A DNA stretch of 64,000 nt from positions 22,560,863 through 22,624,862 of the forward strand of contig CM041115.1 of the NCBI GenBank assembly GCA_023079485.1. Reading direction: 5' to 3'. The notes below the pieces were generated by a model. The model had not been told where the DNA came from, ran no database searches, and saw nothing but the letters and a program-made list of their open reading frames with translations. The position numbers and the translations under genes were made by a program. Below are positions 23,978 to 37,000 of the stretch, in pieces; positions within the stretch are counted from its first letter, which is position 1; each line of letters opens with the position of its first letter. Origin of the DNA: Archilochus colubris (taxonomy: Eukaryota > Chordata > Aves > Apodiformes > Trochilidae).

Positions 23978-26900
23978 CTGAAAATGCAGAAGGAAAAAAA
24001 AAAAAAGAGATTAAGTAAATGACACAAAGCGTTTTCAATAAATCTCCAAGAAAATTAAGTGTAACGAAATTTATAAACCTGGAAAAAATATGAAAATGTT
24101 TTTATTAGATCGGAATATAATTTCTTACTAACAAAAATGCAAAAAACCTTAAGAGATTACACTTTTTTCAGCATAGAACTGCTTAATAGAGAACAGCTTC
24201 ATGCTGTTAAAGGAACAAGAACTCTTACACAAACTTTAACTTGTTAAAAAAATGCATTTGGATTGCCAAGACAAGCATTTGAAAGTCAGGACAGAAAATA
24301 TCAAGGTATTTTCATTTATTTATTCTAGATAAAAATCCTCAATTACAGAGGAATTCCCCAATGACAGATTTCCCCAAGGTCCTTGCTCCGACCAGGGTAA
24401 AGAATGATTGCTCATTTAGCCGTGGCAGAAAAAGTAGTTGACTACTGTGAAGAAACGAATTAATCTTCAGTTTTTCTACCTTCACTACATACCTGAGTGC
24501 CTCATAGAATTACTCTCTCCAGAAGGACCCAGGAAAATGTAATTGTGCTAATCTTTCTTTTCCAGAGTGGAGAACTCTTCTGTAGATTGATTTATACCAG
24601 AGCATCCACTTATTTTGAGCAACTGATCTACAGACACTGAATGTGATTATGTGTTCTTGTGTAGCTGTGTTTATGTTCTGAGCACAGCTGCTTCTGTCTA
24701 GACTTCTGTAAACCAAATACCAGCAGCTCAGATTCAACTCTCAGAAACTATTGCACACAAGTGAAAAGAACACTTCTCATTTATTTGGAAGGTGAAAGAA
24801 CTCAAGCAACAACCCTTCCCTCCCCCACATCCCCAGTGCTTTAAATAAATGCTTTCCAATCTCAATATATAAATTACAGGTACCAGAGGCAGCAGCACAT
24901 TAACTTCCCCCTCAGGTAGGAACAGTTATCAAAAGGTATCAATACCTGCAGTTAGTATTTGCAGATCTCAAACATTTTCTAACAAGGCTGATTTCATTGC
25001 AGTAATATATTTTTAAACCCTGTTAGTTCAGAATTACATTCAAGACAAGAAGGGAAGGAAGCACTGGTGAGAGGTGAGACATAACAATGTAGAAATCTCC
25101 TCATTTTACAATGATGGGTAAAGACTAATTGGAACGGCCTTCTCATTATGCTTTTACATCCACACTTTATCTGTACAGTAAGTAGCTGGACGTTTTTCTG
25201 CAAATGCATGCCAGAAGGCTGCCCTCTTAAATGCACCTTTTGTTTGCTTTCAATGAATCATGATCAATTAGGGCACTGCTGTGCTAGGCACAGTACGAAG
25301 TCCCTGACACTAAATGGTAAGGTCTAGGTAGTAATGCAGGTAATGGAATAAAAAAAACAATCAGATAACCAAAAACCAGCACAGCCTGTGCTGACCAACA
25401 GGAGTGAACTGGTAGGATAAAAAAGTTAATGCTGATGACATTGGGGCAGAGTGTTTGCACTGGTCCTGGTTTGTTTTCTTGAGCTGAAAGACCATTTGGA
25501 ACTGCATTCCACCTTTCATCTTGTCTTCATCTGGAAATCTCATTAACTCTGACACCATTTGCCAATCGGAAAGATAAAATACATCTGCAAAAACTGGAAA
25601 CTGACTTCAAAAGGACATGCATCACCTCCTCCAAAGCATTAATAACAGAACACAATTATCTTAAGGAATGAAGCTTTGATCCTTGAGAGTGGTTATTAGT
25701 TCTGATATGGCTCCAAAGAATTCTACAACTCGAAGACCCCTGCAAATTAATGTCTGTATCATTATCTCAAATGAATCTGTTCTAGGAAAGGAGACTGGGT
25801 GCAGTACTATTCTGGAATTGAGTCAACTCAAATGTAATAGTGCACCCAAGCTAAAAAATGCACTGAATCAAGCGCAGGGAAACAAAGTACTGACATGTCT
25901 CTGATTAGAGCAAAAGCAGGCATTATTACCCAAAAGCAGGTGAGTAGGTCCTAGGAAGAGTAACACCTTGCATCTGCAACGCTGTAGCAAATTTAACAAC
26001 TCTTGTTAGACTGAAGACGGCTTGAAGACGGCTGTGCACTCCAATGTCTGTTTGCAGCACTATCTCTAACACCTGACTATATGTGAATGTCAGACACTCG
26101 TTTCATGCAATTTCACCTTTTACACACTCCATTCTTCCCCTTCATCCCTCAGGATATCCAATTGAGCTACCTGGCATTTAGCTTGTTAAGCTCACTGCTT
26201 AGTCTGCAGATGTTAATGAATGTTGAAAAGAAATTTGTGTAGGCTAGTGGGACACCCAGCAGAAGTGGCCAAATGCAGCTTATCACAGGCACTTCATTTC
26301 AAACTATTAAAAGGAAAAAAATTCTCTGTGGACCAAATGTATGTGCAGGGCATCCCTGACCCAATTTGTACAAAAGGCCTGATACTTCTTTCTCCACAAT
26401 GACCCCTTCAAGTTCACAATTCAGCCTCTTCCTTAAGCTGGACAAGCTGCTTTGAAAGCTGTGAATTTTGAACACCATTCCCTGAAAGATTTCAGATGGA
26501 CTTGGCATGAAGCAAAGACACAAAACTACCTCTGATTTTACCATGGCTGACAATACTGACTTGTGGAATCAGAAGAAAACCTAGTATTTTATATTAATGA
26601 AAAAACAAATAAGACTTAAATTTAAGTGAAAATCAAACCACAATATTTATCAGAAAGAGAGGGGCAGTGAGTTAACTTGCATCAGATGATACAGCATTTT
26701 TAAAGGCAGAAGATGAAGCAATGAAACTTGTGACTTGGCTGATCAGTTCAACTGGAATTGTAATGAAGTCTCTGATGTTATACTTTCCTATACTATCACT
26801 CACCCTTGCACCAGTTCAACCTGGTTTTTCAAATGTCTGTTCTTTCGTGACTATTTGTCCAAAATCTCTACTTTGAGAGGTTAATCAGCCACAAGTTAAA

Positions 26901-27371
26901 AGCAACATGAAAATCTAACTCCTATCTTACATGAATCATGCATCTCAGCAACAATTTAACACTGTTAACTTCCTCACTCTTCCCAGCTAGTTACCCTCAT
27001 CTTTATTTAGATTGTTTTTAAGTAAGAAAATAATTGTACATAGTGAAAACTATGGCACTATATCAGTAACTCTTAGTATTTTTAAAAGTACCCTGATGAC
27101 AAAGTTTTCCTAGCATTTTTCTAAATGCTTATTGCTCCAGTGCAGAGTGGAAGAGAATCAGGCTCACATACTCCCCACCCTGAATTGTCTATTCACAGAA
27201 ATTATGGGTTGATGCATCAACCTGAACTTCTTTCAAGAACTTTTCAATTATAACAACTTACAACTCGAAGGAAATGCTGTGTGATCTTGTCAATGCTGCC
27301 TGAAATGCACTTCCCTCAAGCTGAAATCAGAAGAACAAGAAATTGTTCCCGTGTCTACACAGCTTGCTTAC
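23978..27371 (-). other. RNF38 intron, 3.4 kb
   Basis: No transposon or RNA gene was recognised. A perfect 11-bp tandem duplication (TGAAGACGGCT) lies at 26012-26033. Otherwise the sequence is AT-rich and featureless. Confidence 0.8.
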
Positions 27372-27565
27372 CTTCTCCTGTTTCGTGCAGGTGTGTTGCA
27401 TCGTTCCCCTGAGAAGTGGTGTTGGTTGGGTCGAGCCAAAGGAGGCTGCCTATTTGATGTCATCTCCCATGGTCGCATTGGTGGTGATGGGGCTGGTGAT
27501 GCTGCTGTATAGTCAAAGACGGAATGGGAAAGACGTTGTCGCTTGGGACTAGGACTGTCTTCACT
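27372..27565 (-). CDS. RNF38: RNF38 first coding exon found (start Met at 27478)
   Basis: Reading on the minus strand, the acceptor is ...GGCATAG before 27565 and the donor GTAAGC follows 27372. The open frame starts at SEDSPSPKRQRLSH, which matches the interior of long RNF38 isoforms, so it stays open 29 codons before the first Met. That Met is at 27478-27476 (MRPWEMTSNRQPP), in context CCACCA-ATG-CGA, and is the known start of the short isoform. If a coding exon lies upstream, the SPKRQRL basic stretch, described in RNF38 as part of a nuclear localisation signal, would be included. The exon ends with two bases of a Ser codon (residue 36). The segment PPLARPNQHHF differs slightly from the human one. 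Confidence 0.95.
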
Positions 27566-30500
27566 CTATGCCAGTGCAAAAAAAAAACAACAAACCCCAC
27601 CTCCAGATGAGTGAATTACAATCCATAATTCAGCCTTTCCTTGCAGCTAGCAGTAAGTCCCTCTTACTGAAGACTTACTGAAGACTGCAGTAAAACACCA
27701 TTAAAAACAGCTTCAAGTAGTTTCCTTTTTATTAGCTAGAACTGCTACTACATTTTACCTTAGCAGCACTGAAAGATAAAAATTAATATCCAGGTGAAAA
27801 CCAAAACTGTACCAGAAAAAAGTAACAACAAGAAAATAAGACAACCTATTTTACATACCTCCTGCACTAGCCCTTATAGACTACAGAAACACAAAAAGAT
27901 GTAGAAGCATAGTGTTGAAAGCAACAGAATCCACGCTTGTCCATAAGAAGATGTCTTACAGAGCCTGCACGTTGCACTGTGCAGTCCTATCAGACTGTAC
28001 TTACATAGCTTATCAAACATTTTCTATGTAGTGCAGCCTATTTCAAATCTCCTAGCTCAGCAAAGAGGTGCTTCATCTTTCTACTTATTAGTATAATAAT
28101 GGTCACTGAAAAGTACTTGCATGTAACCTGAAAATAACCTAATCACCATTAACCATTCTCTGGTTAAGTCTCTGTACTTAATACTTAAACAACTGCATTT
28201 CTATTTTACAAAGAAAAATAGGTAAAAAGACAGGTTTTAACCATAAGGTTCATGAAAGCAGATATTCAGGTGAAGGCTGACTTTCCAGGAGGCTACCTGC
28301 CCACGGCAGGTCAACACCAAAAAACTGGAAGATAACTCAGAATCATGCCTTGAAAGTCAACCTTCTCTGAAAATATGTATTTTGTTAGATTTCAGAAAAC
28401 CTTGCCAAAGGACAAATCACAAAGAAAACACTCTGCATTTGTTCTACCACTCAAGAGTTGCTTATTTAATGCTTTACTGCTGTGATAGAATGAGTAGGAG
28501 AGAAGGATGATTTGTGGCCCAACTTGGAGCTTTCAGGATGGAAGATTTTTTTTTTTAATGTCATGAAAAGTAAAGTCTATTCAAAAAGAAGCACAGGTAA
28601 AAAAAAATATGGAGGTAAATAAGGTATATGTGGTCTATCCAAAAAAAAAAAGTAAAATGGAAGAAGTAAAGACCAGTTTAGTGAAGCTGACAGAAAATAG
28701 AACACAGAAATAACAAAATAACCACTGCTGTCCTGCTAGACTCTATATATGTCTTTGGAGGGGGATCTCCCACTGCTACCACACTCATTTAAATCATTTA
28801 AATTAACACAAATACATCCCACCCTGTAGAAAGCAATCTACTTCGGAAAAACTGTGTTCTGTGGTTCTGTTTCATTTTGTATGTGGAGTGCACCACTTCA
28901 AAGGCAGTGGAGATGCAAACTGCTAACTAGTTAACCCTCATCATCACTCCAAATTACTAACTCACACAGCTATTTTGATCTCCATAATGAGTGCTAATTG
29001 CCCTCTGCACTAAGCAACTGTCTTTTCAGTCAAAATTGTTTTCTATTAGATAGAAAAGGAAGATAAAATATCAATTATTTTTCAAGTTTAGGCTTGTTTT
29101 AGGTTTTTTTAATGATATTTGTGTATAAGTTTGGTTTAGCTTTAGGTCACTTCTTTTTTCAGTACAGAAAAAATACATAATTACATTCTAAATCTATAGT
29201 TATAGGTATTTCCAAAAATTATTTTATCTCAGTTTTTATTAAGAAGCCAATTCTGATGTGATGATTGTAACAAGCTACTATTAGTATGTGGACAAGTGGA
29301 ATACCAGTACTGGGAGCTAATGACAGACACATACCCTGTATAACTTAAGATTTGTATTAATGTCATTTTCAACAAACGTAGAATAACCAGACACTGCCAG
29401 TATCATTTTGAAACCTACATGATTCTTGGCCATTAGGTTCAACAATTCATTTGTGAAATATGGTTTCAGCAAAGATGGCAGCTCTCTAAATCCCCAAACA
29501 ACTCAAGCTGCACCTTGCTAATATTAAAAACATTTGCTGGGACTACTGCTGCTTCTTACAGCCGTTATACTATGTATTTTTCTACTGCCAAACAGACAAC
29601 AAGAACTCTGTGTCCAGCTTTTAATGAACAAAATAAAAGCACTATCTTATTTTAAATGTTAATTCAACAAAGAAAAATAAAGAGCATGATTAACACCAAT
29701 ACAGATCACTTCGTATTTAAAGGCATTAGTATCAAAACAAAGGCATCAAGTTGATACTAGCTGAGAAGGGAACTTCTATGAAGACACTAAAACCTATAAA
29801 CTCCTTCCTAAATGTCAGCATTTCACAGACATTTCCAGTATAGAGCTGCTCCATTCTCATCTGTGTACCCTATAAATTCTCACAGTCAGAATAAACGTGA
29901 TTAAAGAGGGTGCTTGATTGCAAAACATCCTTTAAATGCAACATAGTACTAAAAAAACCCCACAAACTGTTTGTTGCACCTCTGTATGTGTTTACCTTAG
30001 CAAATAATTTTGTGTATGTTTTATCTAAATGCTGTTCTATTTAATTTGGGAAAGATTAGATATTTTCACCAAGACACCACCTTTTGAGGTGTTCCTTTCC
30101 CATTCTCCTTCCCAAACAAATTACACAGATTGCGCACACACACAGAGATCACCAACCATCATAGGAAGAAATTATTACCAAAACAATTGCTGCCAATAAC
30201 TGAAAATCACTCTCCTCTGCAGCCCTCTGCATATTCTCACTTCATGGTCCTGGAAAGTACAAGTAACCACTCCACACTCTCTATGACAGATAAAGGAAAT
30301 AAACTACATCTATCCTGCAGTCCTTGAAGACTGTATTTTTGAAGTAATTTAATACTTGAAGAGTATTTATAAGCATAGCTTTTTCCTTAAAAATTTTTAC
30401 ACAGCAAGTAAAATCATACCCTATGTAACTCTACCAGGCTGACTGGAAATCAGAGCTGTGTTTCCTCCTAAGGAATGCATATGGAAAAGGCAGTAATTTT

Positions 30501-32477
30501 TCCCATTTCGTGAAAATCTACAAGCATTTTCAAATAACTACAGGCATCTCATGGGCTAGTAAACTGAACATTTTAGCATATCCTAACTGTGAAGATCTAT
30601 GCACTCCTACAAAAGTGGTATGAAATACTTCCAGTGCTTCAATTATTCTGATCATAGCTACAATAACAGTAAATTCTTGGGTTGAACAGATTGGTTATTT
30701 CCAAATGTAGTCTATTATTCACAGGTCAGGACTAAGCTCATTTACACAAGGATATTAGGTAGCTCTGGTTTAGTAAGATCCAGAAGAGATGTGTCTCACA
30801 ACCCTAGAACCAAGACAAAGTAAGGCACCTACACGATGGCATGGAGTCACCAAATGGCGTTGTAAGCATTATTGTCATCTTCCTTCCCACCTGAGAAAGC
30901 ACCAGAGGCAGAAGCCTAACAGTATAAACTGCAATTATAAGCTAATCCAGGATGTATATTAAGAGATAGAGCTCTGGTCTTCACTGTAGTCTACATATCA
31001 GAGTGAGAGCACAAATCATGCTGCAAAGAACACTGGAGTCTTGTTTCCAAACACAATTTCTACTGCAAGAACAGCAGCAGTGTATTTCCACAGAATTACT
31101 GTTAAAGTCCTCTCTATAAAATTCAGCTCACAGAGTAGTATCTTCTGTATTCAGGTAGAACCTCCAAACATCTTTTAAGCTACCAAAACAAAACCACAGT
31201 GATTTTTACCTTGTTTGAAAAAGCAATTAAGAAACAAACACATAAAGTAAACAACAAATACCCCACATCTGTATTTCAGTAACCATATAATGTTCTAATA
31301 TCCTAAAAATCTGATTCAAAATATTCTCTCAGAGCATGTCACACAGCACATTTTCGTGGAATGTTAGCCCAGTAATATGCTGTAATCAATGCAAAACACG
31401 GTAGCAATTATTACCTGTTCAGATAGTTTTACAGCCAAAACTGCTATGACAGCCAATGACATCAAACTTTCACCTTTCATTACCTCAGGCCTTGAAGCAT
31501 ACCACTGGCTTCACAGACGTATGTAGACTGATACAATGGACTGTTTTATCAGTTACGTATATTAGTCTGGAGAACAGTGAGCATGCAGTAATGCTCACAG
31601 ATGTTCTTACATTAAAAAGTTGTGAACAGATGTGGAAATTGCTTCCTAACAAACCTGTTTATTTGAAAGATGCAAAAGATGTTTAAAACCAACCTGAGAC
31701 ACAAGAAAATATATTTGAAAAATCAATGCTAGCACATGGTAGTATAACTTGGCAGTATTAAACAAGAATTGTAATTTTCCAAGCAAGCAGAACTCTGAAA
31801 GCCCACAAGAGAAACAAAAACTCTATGAGAGCATTCTCTACATTCTTAATTTTTACATTCGTCATAAAATGTAATTAATACTTACTCTTATGAACAAGGA
31901 AATAGCCTGTTATCTGTCAATGTCTATGTGTGATTGAGGTACTGTTCCCATCAACCTGCAATCACATTTAATCCACTTTTAATTCATCAAATGTTATGTT
32001 TAATCTGATACCAAATGGAGGACAACATAGGCCAAAAGCTAAAAAAAGCATTAATGATATAATCTTTCTTTATGTGCTGCCAGCCGCCAAAGACAAAGCA
32101 GATTACTTTGGAGAGATAAATCAGTTTTAGGTCTGTTCTGCATGGTCCTTGCCAGCAGTCTGCCAAACATTTACAAAACCCAGCTATTTAGACCTGAAAG
32201 CAAATTTTGTTTAAGACACTTGAACAGAAAGCAATAAAAGAAGCAAATCTCTTTGAAAAGCAAGGAAAAGAATCTTAAGGGATGTTAGGAGCAAACACTT
32301 CCTGTGAGCCCAGAAATTCCTCCTCTGCCTGTCCCACCTTGGTCCTCACTGCAGACACACAGCAGTCACACACTTGTCCCACAGGCACCCCCTACACTTG
32401 GAAGTACCCTGAAACATCATCACAGATCCTTGGCCTGCCTGACATGACAGTCTGGTCCCAAAGCCCATCCACTTGCT

Positions 32478-32883
32478 AACTGGCTCAGTTTGAAGATGAG
32501 AGGCTGAGGAAGCTGGGACTGTTCAGCCTGAAGAAGAGGTGGTTCAGGGGAGACCTCATTGCTCCCTACAACTACCTGAAAGGAGGGTGTAGCCATAGTT
32601 TCTTTTCCCAGACGACTTTCAGCAAGACAAGAGGGCACGGTCTTAAGTTGTGCCAGGGGAAGTTTAGGCTAGATATTAGAAAGAATTTCTTTACGGAGAG
32701 GGTGATCAGGCAGTGGAATGGGCTGCCCAGGGAAGTAGTGGATTCTCCATCCCTGGAGATATTTAAAAAGAGACTGGATGTGGCACTCAGTGCCATGGTC
32801 TAGCAACCGTAACGGTGGCTCAAGGGTTGGAATCGATGATCTCTGAGGTCCCTTCCAACCCAGCCAATTCTATGATTCTATGA
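32478..32883 (+). mobile_element. CR1 LINE 3' portion with possible 7-bp flanking duplication
   Basis: The order GAGGCTGAGGAAGCTGGGAC, TTCAGCCTGAAGAAGAGG, GGGCTGCCCAGGGAAGTAGT, GATGATCTCTGAGGTCCC, then ATTCTATGATTCTATG is a classic CR1 3' end with two octamer units. ACTTGCT occurs directly before (32471-32477) and after (32884-32890). Confidence 0.93.
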
Positions 32884-34017
32884 ACTTGCTCCATGCAGAG
32901 CAGGTCTGGGGAAGATACTGGAGCCAATGACTTCACCAGCCAGCACCAGGCACATAGGCAGGCCTGGATCCTGTCATTGACTCTATGACCCGCACTCATC
33001 CTGACTCCATAATAGTTGGCTTTGGGGACACACACTGTTCCTGGTCCAGGAGCTGGCAATCAAGACACTCACCCATCCCCAGCAGCTGGACCTCACTGCT
33101 TCCCAAACTGACACTGGCTGCGGGTGCTCACACCCGCAGGCTGCCTCCAGTAGGTGGCACCCAGTCCACTCTGTTCAGTCGCCCAGTCACTGGCACTGGG
33201 TATATTTCAAATCTGCAGAAACCCAGCAAGGTAATTCGGAGAGCTCCAGCTCCTGACACTGAGACTCACACTCATTTCCATGGCTGGCACTGCAGACCTG
33301 GCTGCACCTACGCTTCCCGTGAGAGGCTCCAGCTGCTGCCCTGGCCTCCATTTGGGTTGGTCTCACTCACACAGATGAAACAGTGAGATTACACAGCATA
33401 GGACAGACAGCAGTGATAAAACAGAGGGTTTGGCTAGACAAGGGTAAAGAATGGTCACAATTTACACAACCGTTCCCTTTTCTGTCTGCCTGATCTTGTC
33501 TCTCCCTGACTTGCTTCCCCTTCGCTCTGTCTCCCCAGCTTGCACAGTTCCACTGACACACACTGAGGCCCTCCAACATCTTGGACCCTCAGATTTGCAT
33601 CCTTATCACTCATGCAGTCCTTGTTTGCATGCAGTCTTCTAACAGACCGTCAGTTTATATGACTGACTAGGTTTGTTTCTTGTCTTTGGCTCCATGAAGT
33701 TTGTCTAGCAGGTTCACGTCTCTGTATATTTTGCCTATGGCTTCCCCCTTTTTCTTATAATCTAAACAGACAAGGTCTTTGATAAAGTAACCTCACTGAA
33801 ATAAACATTCCCATATTATATGCACCTTCATCAATTCGTTACTGACCGAGTTTGGTCCTTGTTACTGCCTCCATTATTTTTGTTGGTCAGGTTTGTGTCT
33901 CAGAATGTTCATTTTCCATTTGGCACTGAAAAGGTCCTTGAACAGACAAACTTCACAAGCTATCCTTCCACATACCTTTACAGAAAGCATGACTAACTAT
34001 TCCATTTATGGTACCAA

Positions 34018-34098
34018 AAAAAACCCAAACTACCCAACAAACAAACAAACCAACCAACCAACCCCAAAAACCAAACAAAAACCAAACTAAACCATAAA
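34018..34098. repeat. C/A-rich simple repeat (CAAA/CCAA type)
   Basis: Runs of ACAAACAAACAAACC and AACCAACCAACCAACCCC, passing into AAACCAAAC, with no G except at the edges. On the minus (transcript) strand this is a G/T-rich tract. Confidence 0.85.
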
Positions 34099-37000
34099 AG
34101 ATACTATCAGAAACTACAGAGAGATGGACTACCTCTGCGAACAGTAAAAACAATAAGGGAATATGCAAAAAAACAACAGCCCCTCACTCCTTCCCCTAAA
34201 CAAGAATATTGTCCAAAAATTAAAAGGGAGAGTGCAGGGTGCAAGAAGACTGTTACAGCAACCTAGGACAGCTTGCCTCCACCACCCTTGTATGTAGAGT
34301 ACCAAGGACACCTTGTTAAAGTTTGCTTTCTCCACATCTGCATCCAGTTTTGCACAGGCACAAATGCTGACAACTGGCTGGGGATCTCAGAAATCAGACA
34401 GCAGCAGCTGAACTACATCAGCGAGTTCACCAAGGAGCAAACTGTGTAAGTATGATATGCTAAGCAGCACGAGTGTTATTATCCAGCCCTGTGCTGATGT
34501 CCCTGGAAGTTCACCCCTAAGCAGGCCCCACTATATCACATCCCCCCATTTAGCATTAGTGTCTCAGGGCTCCCAGTGTGGTAATAGGCACACTGTTACC
34601 AGTGTGGCTTTCATCAACACCCAAGCTGTCACTTGCTGACTGTTGTACCTCCTCCTGCAGTTTGCTCATTACAGCTAGAAAATATAAACAGAAAGAAAAA
34701 AATTCTGATCGTACTAATTTGTAGGCTAGCAGAACATCTGTAAGAGAACATCTGGAACAGACATTCTCTGGTTAGAAATGGAAAATTTTATCATTGTTGA
34801 TAATAAGCACAACAACTGATACAACAAAGCAGTTAAGTGGAGGCAAAGGGCAACAGGGCAACATAGTGAGAAAAATTTTAATATTGCTGTCCTCAACAAG
34901 CTTCTCATCAACCAATCCCTCCCTGTCCTTCTCCTCAATCCATTCTCTTCCCAGTCTGTATCTGCGATTGGGATTGCTCTGACCCATGTGCAGGACCTTG
35001 TTGTCATGTGGGTATCCTTCCCCTCCGCTCTTCAGAGAAGATTGTCAAGAGTTACAAAAATCAGTATGGAATTAGTACTTGGGATGAAAAATTCACAAAT
35101 AAAACCCAAAAAACACTAAGCATGACACTAATGGTTCCTATGGCTACAGCAAAATGCATGGGAGAAAAAAGCAGCTCAGTAGAGAACATCTCTGTGCCCT
35201 CCCTGTAGGATCAGGGAAGAAATATTCTGAATCTCAATTCCTAGAGATGGAGGAAACCTTAGCAAGTCACATGATTCTGAAAGGAAGCCTCAGATGTTTC
35301 TTCCAACTTGCTTCTTAAATATCACCATGTGGTCAGGAAAAAAACTAGTAACTTCATCTTAAAAAGAAACCAAAGCTACACTAAAAAGGTCAGGTTGCCA
35401 GTATAAAATTTGCTGCAGCAGGTGAAGACGTACCATGTTGTTTAACTTCTGTGAATGAGACCTGTTTTCATGGTGAAACTGAGAAAATTTACACAGCACT
35501 TAGTAAAACAAAGAATAAAATTAGTAAAATAGGAATGACACTACTGAACATGATTTAAAGAGGGTGCAAGTCTATCTAATGTTGTGTGTTTCAAAGCTAT
35601 GAGGGTATCAGTAATGTATCTAACAGCTGTACCAGGCATTCATCTGTATCTTTCTGCATCATTCATAATTCACTCAGCACTTAATATGATTACTTCATTA
35701 TTTACTGGCAGTAAGCACAATGGTCAGTGTTGCTGTTCAGCAACCAGAACTACCCATTAAATCCTCCATGCAAAGTATTTTTGCAACAGATATGAAGCAT
35801 GTAACAGTGAATTCCTTAACAACAGCACAGAACATATTTCATCAAATGCATCTTTTCACTTTACTTATGATCAAAACATTAATAACCTGAATATTTAATT
35901 TCCTGTTTATCTGACAGCCATTTATGAGTTTTCTCTGTATTAATTCTCTCTCTGAAACGCAATTCTCATTTAATCAGGTGTTTAGGATACAAAAGAAACA
36001 ACATTAGGAGACAGATAAGCCTAACCTGCTTAAGTTACACACACTAAATATTTTAAACACTCTTAAGAACTTGATTCTTGGGTGTCAATTTCTCATATTA
36101 AATGTTGGAATATTTCTTCGCTGAGTATTAATTCAAAAAGCACAAGAACTTTTAAAAAATGTAAAAATCTTTTCATCCTATTTGGTACACTGCACTACTC
36201 TCAAAAGCAAAAGAGAAAAAAAAAAAGAAAAAGAGCAAATTTTGTTTAGGAGGACTAGAGGTGTCTGATTTTCAAGTTCTACTATGCATACAAAAAGGAC
36301 AGTGCATCCCATATATTGTATCTGAAGCATCTCCTTTTTTTAATACTGAGTCCAGAATCAAGGAAATTTGGCCATCTCAAAATCCTTCTAATTCAATGGT
36401 GTTAGTATTTGATCTTGCTTGTAGCACTTTCGGCAAAAATACTTTGAAATATGGAAAGATTTTGTCATAATTTTTCAGGTAAATGAATCAAATCAATTTC
36501 AATGCTGCTAAACTTAAAAAAAAAAACAAAACAAAAAAAGAGAGAGAGATTAAATATTTATTTTTGTATCACATCAGGGTGTTTTTTTCTGAATAGGGGC
36601 TGTTACCTCTCATCCAAAGCATGTGTGCCAACTGTTAAGGGGAAAAAACTCAGCAATACCTTCCTCTCTCTGATAAAGAACAAGTTGTTAGAAAAATACT
36701 AGTTTTACTTTAAAATTCAAATCTATGGTCTCAATTTTTATGTCAACCATCAACGTTGTGTGTGATAATAAACTGAAAATAATTTGTGCTACTTCTGCAG
36801 ATATTTCCTGCTGTTAACATGTACTATGGTAGTAAGCAAAACCCATTATATAGATTTAGTGTATTACTGAATATTTGTATGCTTTCTTTCTTAAAACTGG
36901 AAAGGTTAGAAATTATGCAACACATATTACTCATTTACTACCAGTTTATCTTCATTGCCTATCAATCTGAGTTGAAGTGTCTATGTTATGACATCAACAC

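Larger units (their letters stand above)
32280..34700. repeat. GC-richer, CA/CACTG-rich block, possible old transposon or non-coding RNA
   Basis: Compared with the flanking intron this stretch is richer in G+C and in short motifs such as TGACACTG and ACTGGCACTGGG. A CR1 (32478-32883) interrupts it. I do not recognise a family. It may be an older LTR element, a non-coding RNA locus, or simply unusual intron. Borders are approximate. Confidence 0.3.

Noticed and set aside
27372..27565. Assignment to the paralogue RNF44
   Set aside because: The RING segment MCDFESRQ and the C-terminal EVHRDSE match RNF38 rather than RNF44.
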